From an uncultured bacterium (GTDB lineage Bacteria; Bacillota_I; Bacilli_A; RF39; UBA660): DNA of 6,901 bases. Within the stretch, counting starts at the first letter, position 1. Each line of letters begins with the position of its first letter. Under the pieces are notes generated by a model. It searched no databases. It worked only from the letters and a program-made list of their open reading frames with translations, and had not been told where the DNA came from. The translations under genes were made by a program, and so were the position numbers. This document shows positions 5,601 to 6,901 of this stretch, in pieces. The stretch lies in NCBI GenBank assembly GCA_949286645.1, contig CASEDN010000082.1, positions 1-6,901 on the forward strand. Direction: 5' to 3'.

Positions 5601-6836
5601 ATGAATCATATATATACTGGTCTTGATATTGGTAATGGTGAAATAAAACTTGTAGTAATAAATGCTTATAATAATAATTACCACATTTTAGCATCTACCT
5701 CTGTTAAAACATTAGGCTTAAAGAAAAATACAATTTATGATGAAAAGAAATTAAAAACTTCTTTGTTAAATGCGATTAAATTAACAGAAGAAAAAATAGG
5801 TATGAAGATAAAAGAAGTAATACTTACTTTGCCTGCTAATAGAGCTAGTATGACAATTGAAACTGGATTAATTAATATTAAAGGTGAAAAAGTTAGTGGA
5901 AAAGATATAGAGGCTGTTATTAAAGATACTGTTTTAAATTCTTATGATGAAACAAGGGAATTGGTTAGTTGCTTGCCAATATCATTTACAGTAGATGATG
6001 AAGCAAGTGTTATTAATCCATTAAATGAAACGGGTAAAAAATTATTTTTAAAAGCGGTAGTAGCAACTTCACCTAAAGAAGAAATATATCCATTTATAAA
6101 TATTGTTAGAAGTATTGGTCTTGATATAACGGATATTATTTATAATACTCAAGCTGATTATTATACTGTGTCAACTAAAGAACTTGATCGTAAGATGGGT
6201 GTAATTATTAATGTAGGTACTGATATTACTAGTATAGGTGTTTTTAATAAAGGAATAATGATTAAGAATTCATATATTCCTATTGGAAGTAGTAGTGTTG
6301 ATAAAGATATTTCTTTTATTTATAAAGTTGATTTAAAAGAAGCGAGAAAATTAAAAGAAACTTTTGCTTTAACTTCTTCTAGATATGCTGATAGTAATGC
6401 AAGTGTTGTTATTACAAATAAAGAAAGCAAAAAGTTAACTATAAATCAAATGCAAATATCGGAAGTAATCGAATCACGTATAAAAGAAATATTAAAACTT
6501 GCAAAAAATGAAATAAATCGCTTAACAAAAAGAGAAATAAGTTATATAATTGTAGTAGGTGGTATTAGTGAACTTGCGGGATTTAACTATGTAGTTGAAG
6601 AAACGTTGGGTAGTATATCTAATTGTTTTAATATAACAGAAATAGGTGCAAGACATAATAAATATACAAGTGCTTTAGGTGCATGTAAATATTTTGATAA
6701 AGATTGTATGTTAAAAGAAAAAGATATAAATATGTTTAGTATCGATGAGGTAGATAATTTTGTATCACCTAAAAAGAAAACTGTAAATAATGATAATATG
6801 ACAAATAGATTTTTTGGTCACTTTTTTGATAACTAA
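5601..6836 (+). CDS. ftsA: Cell division protein FtsA
   Basis: FtsA is an actin-like (ASKHA-fold) protein that anchors FtsZ filaments to the membrane and signals to the septal synthase. The 411 residues fit the family. The phosphate-1 loop GLDIGNGEIKLV is at residues 7-18; the SHS2 (1C) subdomain covers about 84-165, opening with SMTIETGLINIKG; the phosphate-2 region is at 200-215; and the adenosine motif IIVVGGISELAGF is at 316-328. A low-complexity linker (about 380-400) leads to NRFFGHFFDN at 402-411, a short amphipathic end fitting the membrane-targeting helix. The nucleotide motifs are diverged: DIGN replaces the usual DIGT, and NVGTDITS replaces the usual D-I-G-G-G-T-x-D pattern, so ATP binding may be altered. 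Plasmid actins (ParM/Alp) share the DIGNG loop, but the SHS2 region, the C-terminal helix and the dcw position support FtsA. A hairpin and a promoter separate it from the PBP gene. Confidence 0.93.
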   Translation: MNHIYTGLDIGNGEIKLVVINAYNNNYHILASTSVKTLGLKKNTIYDEKKLKTSLLNAIKLTEEKIGMKIKEVILTLPANRASMTIETGLINIKGEKVSGKDIEAVIKDTVLNSYDETRELVSCLPISFTVDDEASVINPLNETGKKLFLKAVVATSPKEEIYPFINIVRSIGLDITDIIYNTQADYYTVSTKELDRKMGVIINVGTDITSIGVFNKGIMIKNSYIPIGSSSVDKDISFIYKVDLKEARKLKETFALTSSRYADSNASVVITNKESKKLTINQMQISEVIESRIKEILKLAKNEINRLTKREISYIIVVGGISELAGFNYVVEETLGSISNCFNITEIGARHNKYTSALGACKYFDKDCMLKEKDINMFSIDEVDNFVSPKKKTVNNDNMTNRFFGHFFDN

Positions 6837-6838
6837 TT

Positions 6839-6847
6839 AAGGAGGAA
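6839..6847 (+). promoter_or_regulatory. Shine-Dalgarno sequence after ftsA
   Basis: AAGGAGGAA is a near-perfect ribosome site starting 3 bases after the ftsA stop. It serves no long frame at normal spacing. The nearest ATG (6860) opens a two-codon frame, and the ATG of the longer frame (6871) is 23 bases away. Confidence 0.6.
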
Positions 6848-6859
6848 CAATCAGGGGAC

Positions 6860-6868
6860 ATGGACTAG
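6860..6868 (+). other. Two-codon minicistron (ATG GAC TAG) ahead of the next gene
   Basis: ATG at 6860 lies 12 bases after AAGGAGGAA and is followed at once by GAC and TAG. The next ATG is at 6871, two bases after the TAG, and also begins Met-Asp. It could be a leader peptide permitting reinitiation or a coincidence. Confidence 0.3.
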
Positions 6869-6870
6869 AA

Positions 6871-6901
6871 ATGGATCAATTAGCTAAAAGAAAAGTATTC
6901 G
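6871..6901 (+). CDS. ftsZ: Start of the next gene, probably ftsZ (cut by the window end)
   Basis: Only ten codons are visible (MDQLAKRKVF). This is the one frame that stays open to the end; the other two + frames close at 6866-6868 and 6885-6887. FtsZ is the expected product because it nearly always follows ftsA in Bacillota, but nothing in these ten residues identifies it, since the GTP-binding motifs would lie further on. AGGGGA at 6853-6858 is a weak ribosome site 12 bases ahead; the better AAGGAGGAA is 23 bases away. The start is therefore uncertain. Confidence 0.45.
   Translation, partial: MDQLAKRKVF

Noticed and set aside
1..6901. CRISPR arrays, tRNA or rRNA genes, insertion sequences, phage genes, toxin-antitoxin pairs
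   Set aside because: No regularly spaced direct repeats, cloverleaf-like segments, transposase or integrase motifs, or unassigned small gene pairs were found; almost all of the window outside the short intergenic regions is assigned to the genes listed.

Overview
The window is AT-rich and carries six genes plus the start of a seventh, all on the + strand. It fits a low-GC Bacillota, possibly one of the uncultured gut 'Mollicutes-like' Bacilli that retain a wall. The reasons are the AT-rich codon use (TAA or TAG stops, TGG for Trp, no in-frame TGA), the Shine-Dalgarno sequences, a PASTA-bearing division PBP of PbpB type, and a surface protein with DUF6273-like repeats. The taxonomic placement is inference; no rRNA gene or other marker is present to settle it.

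Layout. Positions 1-1440 hold the 3' part of a large surface-type protein with two tandem lectin-like repeats, closed by a strong hairpin terminator at 1447-1484. Positions 1485-1612 are a promoter and operator region: a TATAAT box followed by three GTGG boxes in exact 10-bp phase, which is the expected operator for the MraZ repressor. Then comes a tightly packed division operon: mraZ (1613-2044), rsmH/mraW (2044-2967, overlapping by one base), ftsL (2979-3278) and a PbpB/FtsI-type transpeptidase (3294-5453). A weaker hairpin terminator follows, then a good sigma-A-like promoter (5505-5533) that gives ftsA (5601-6836) its own transcription start. The window ends ten codons into the next reading frame, which by position is probably ftsZ.

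How the genes work together. This is a shortened dcw (division and cell wall) cluster. MraZ probably autoregulates the operon through the boxes at its transcription start. RsmH methylates 16S rRNA. FtsL and the PBP form the core of septal peptidoglycan synthesis. FtsA tethers FtsZ to the membrane. The usual murE, mraY, murD, ftsW/spoVE, murG and divIB genes between the PBP gene and ftsA are absent here and must lie elsewhere if the organism keeps them.

I did not find an unmistakably new system. The points most worth checking are the three-box MraZ operator, the missing mur block, the diverged nucleotide-binding motifs of FtsA, a GC-rich arginine-CGT patch in the lectin-like repeat of the surface protein, and the odd start region of the last gene.
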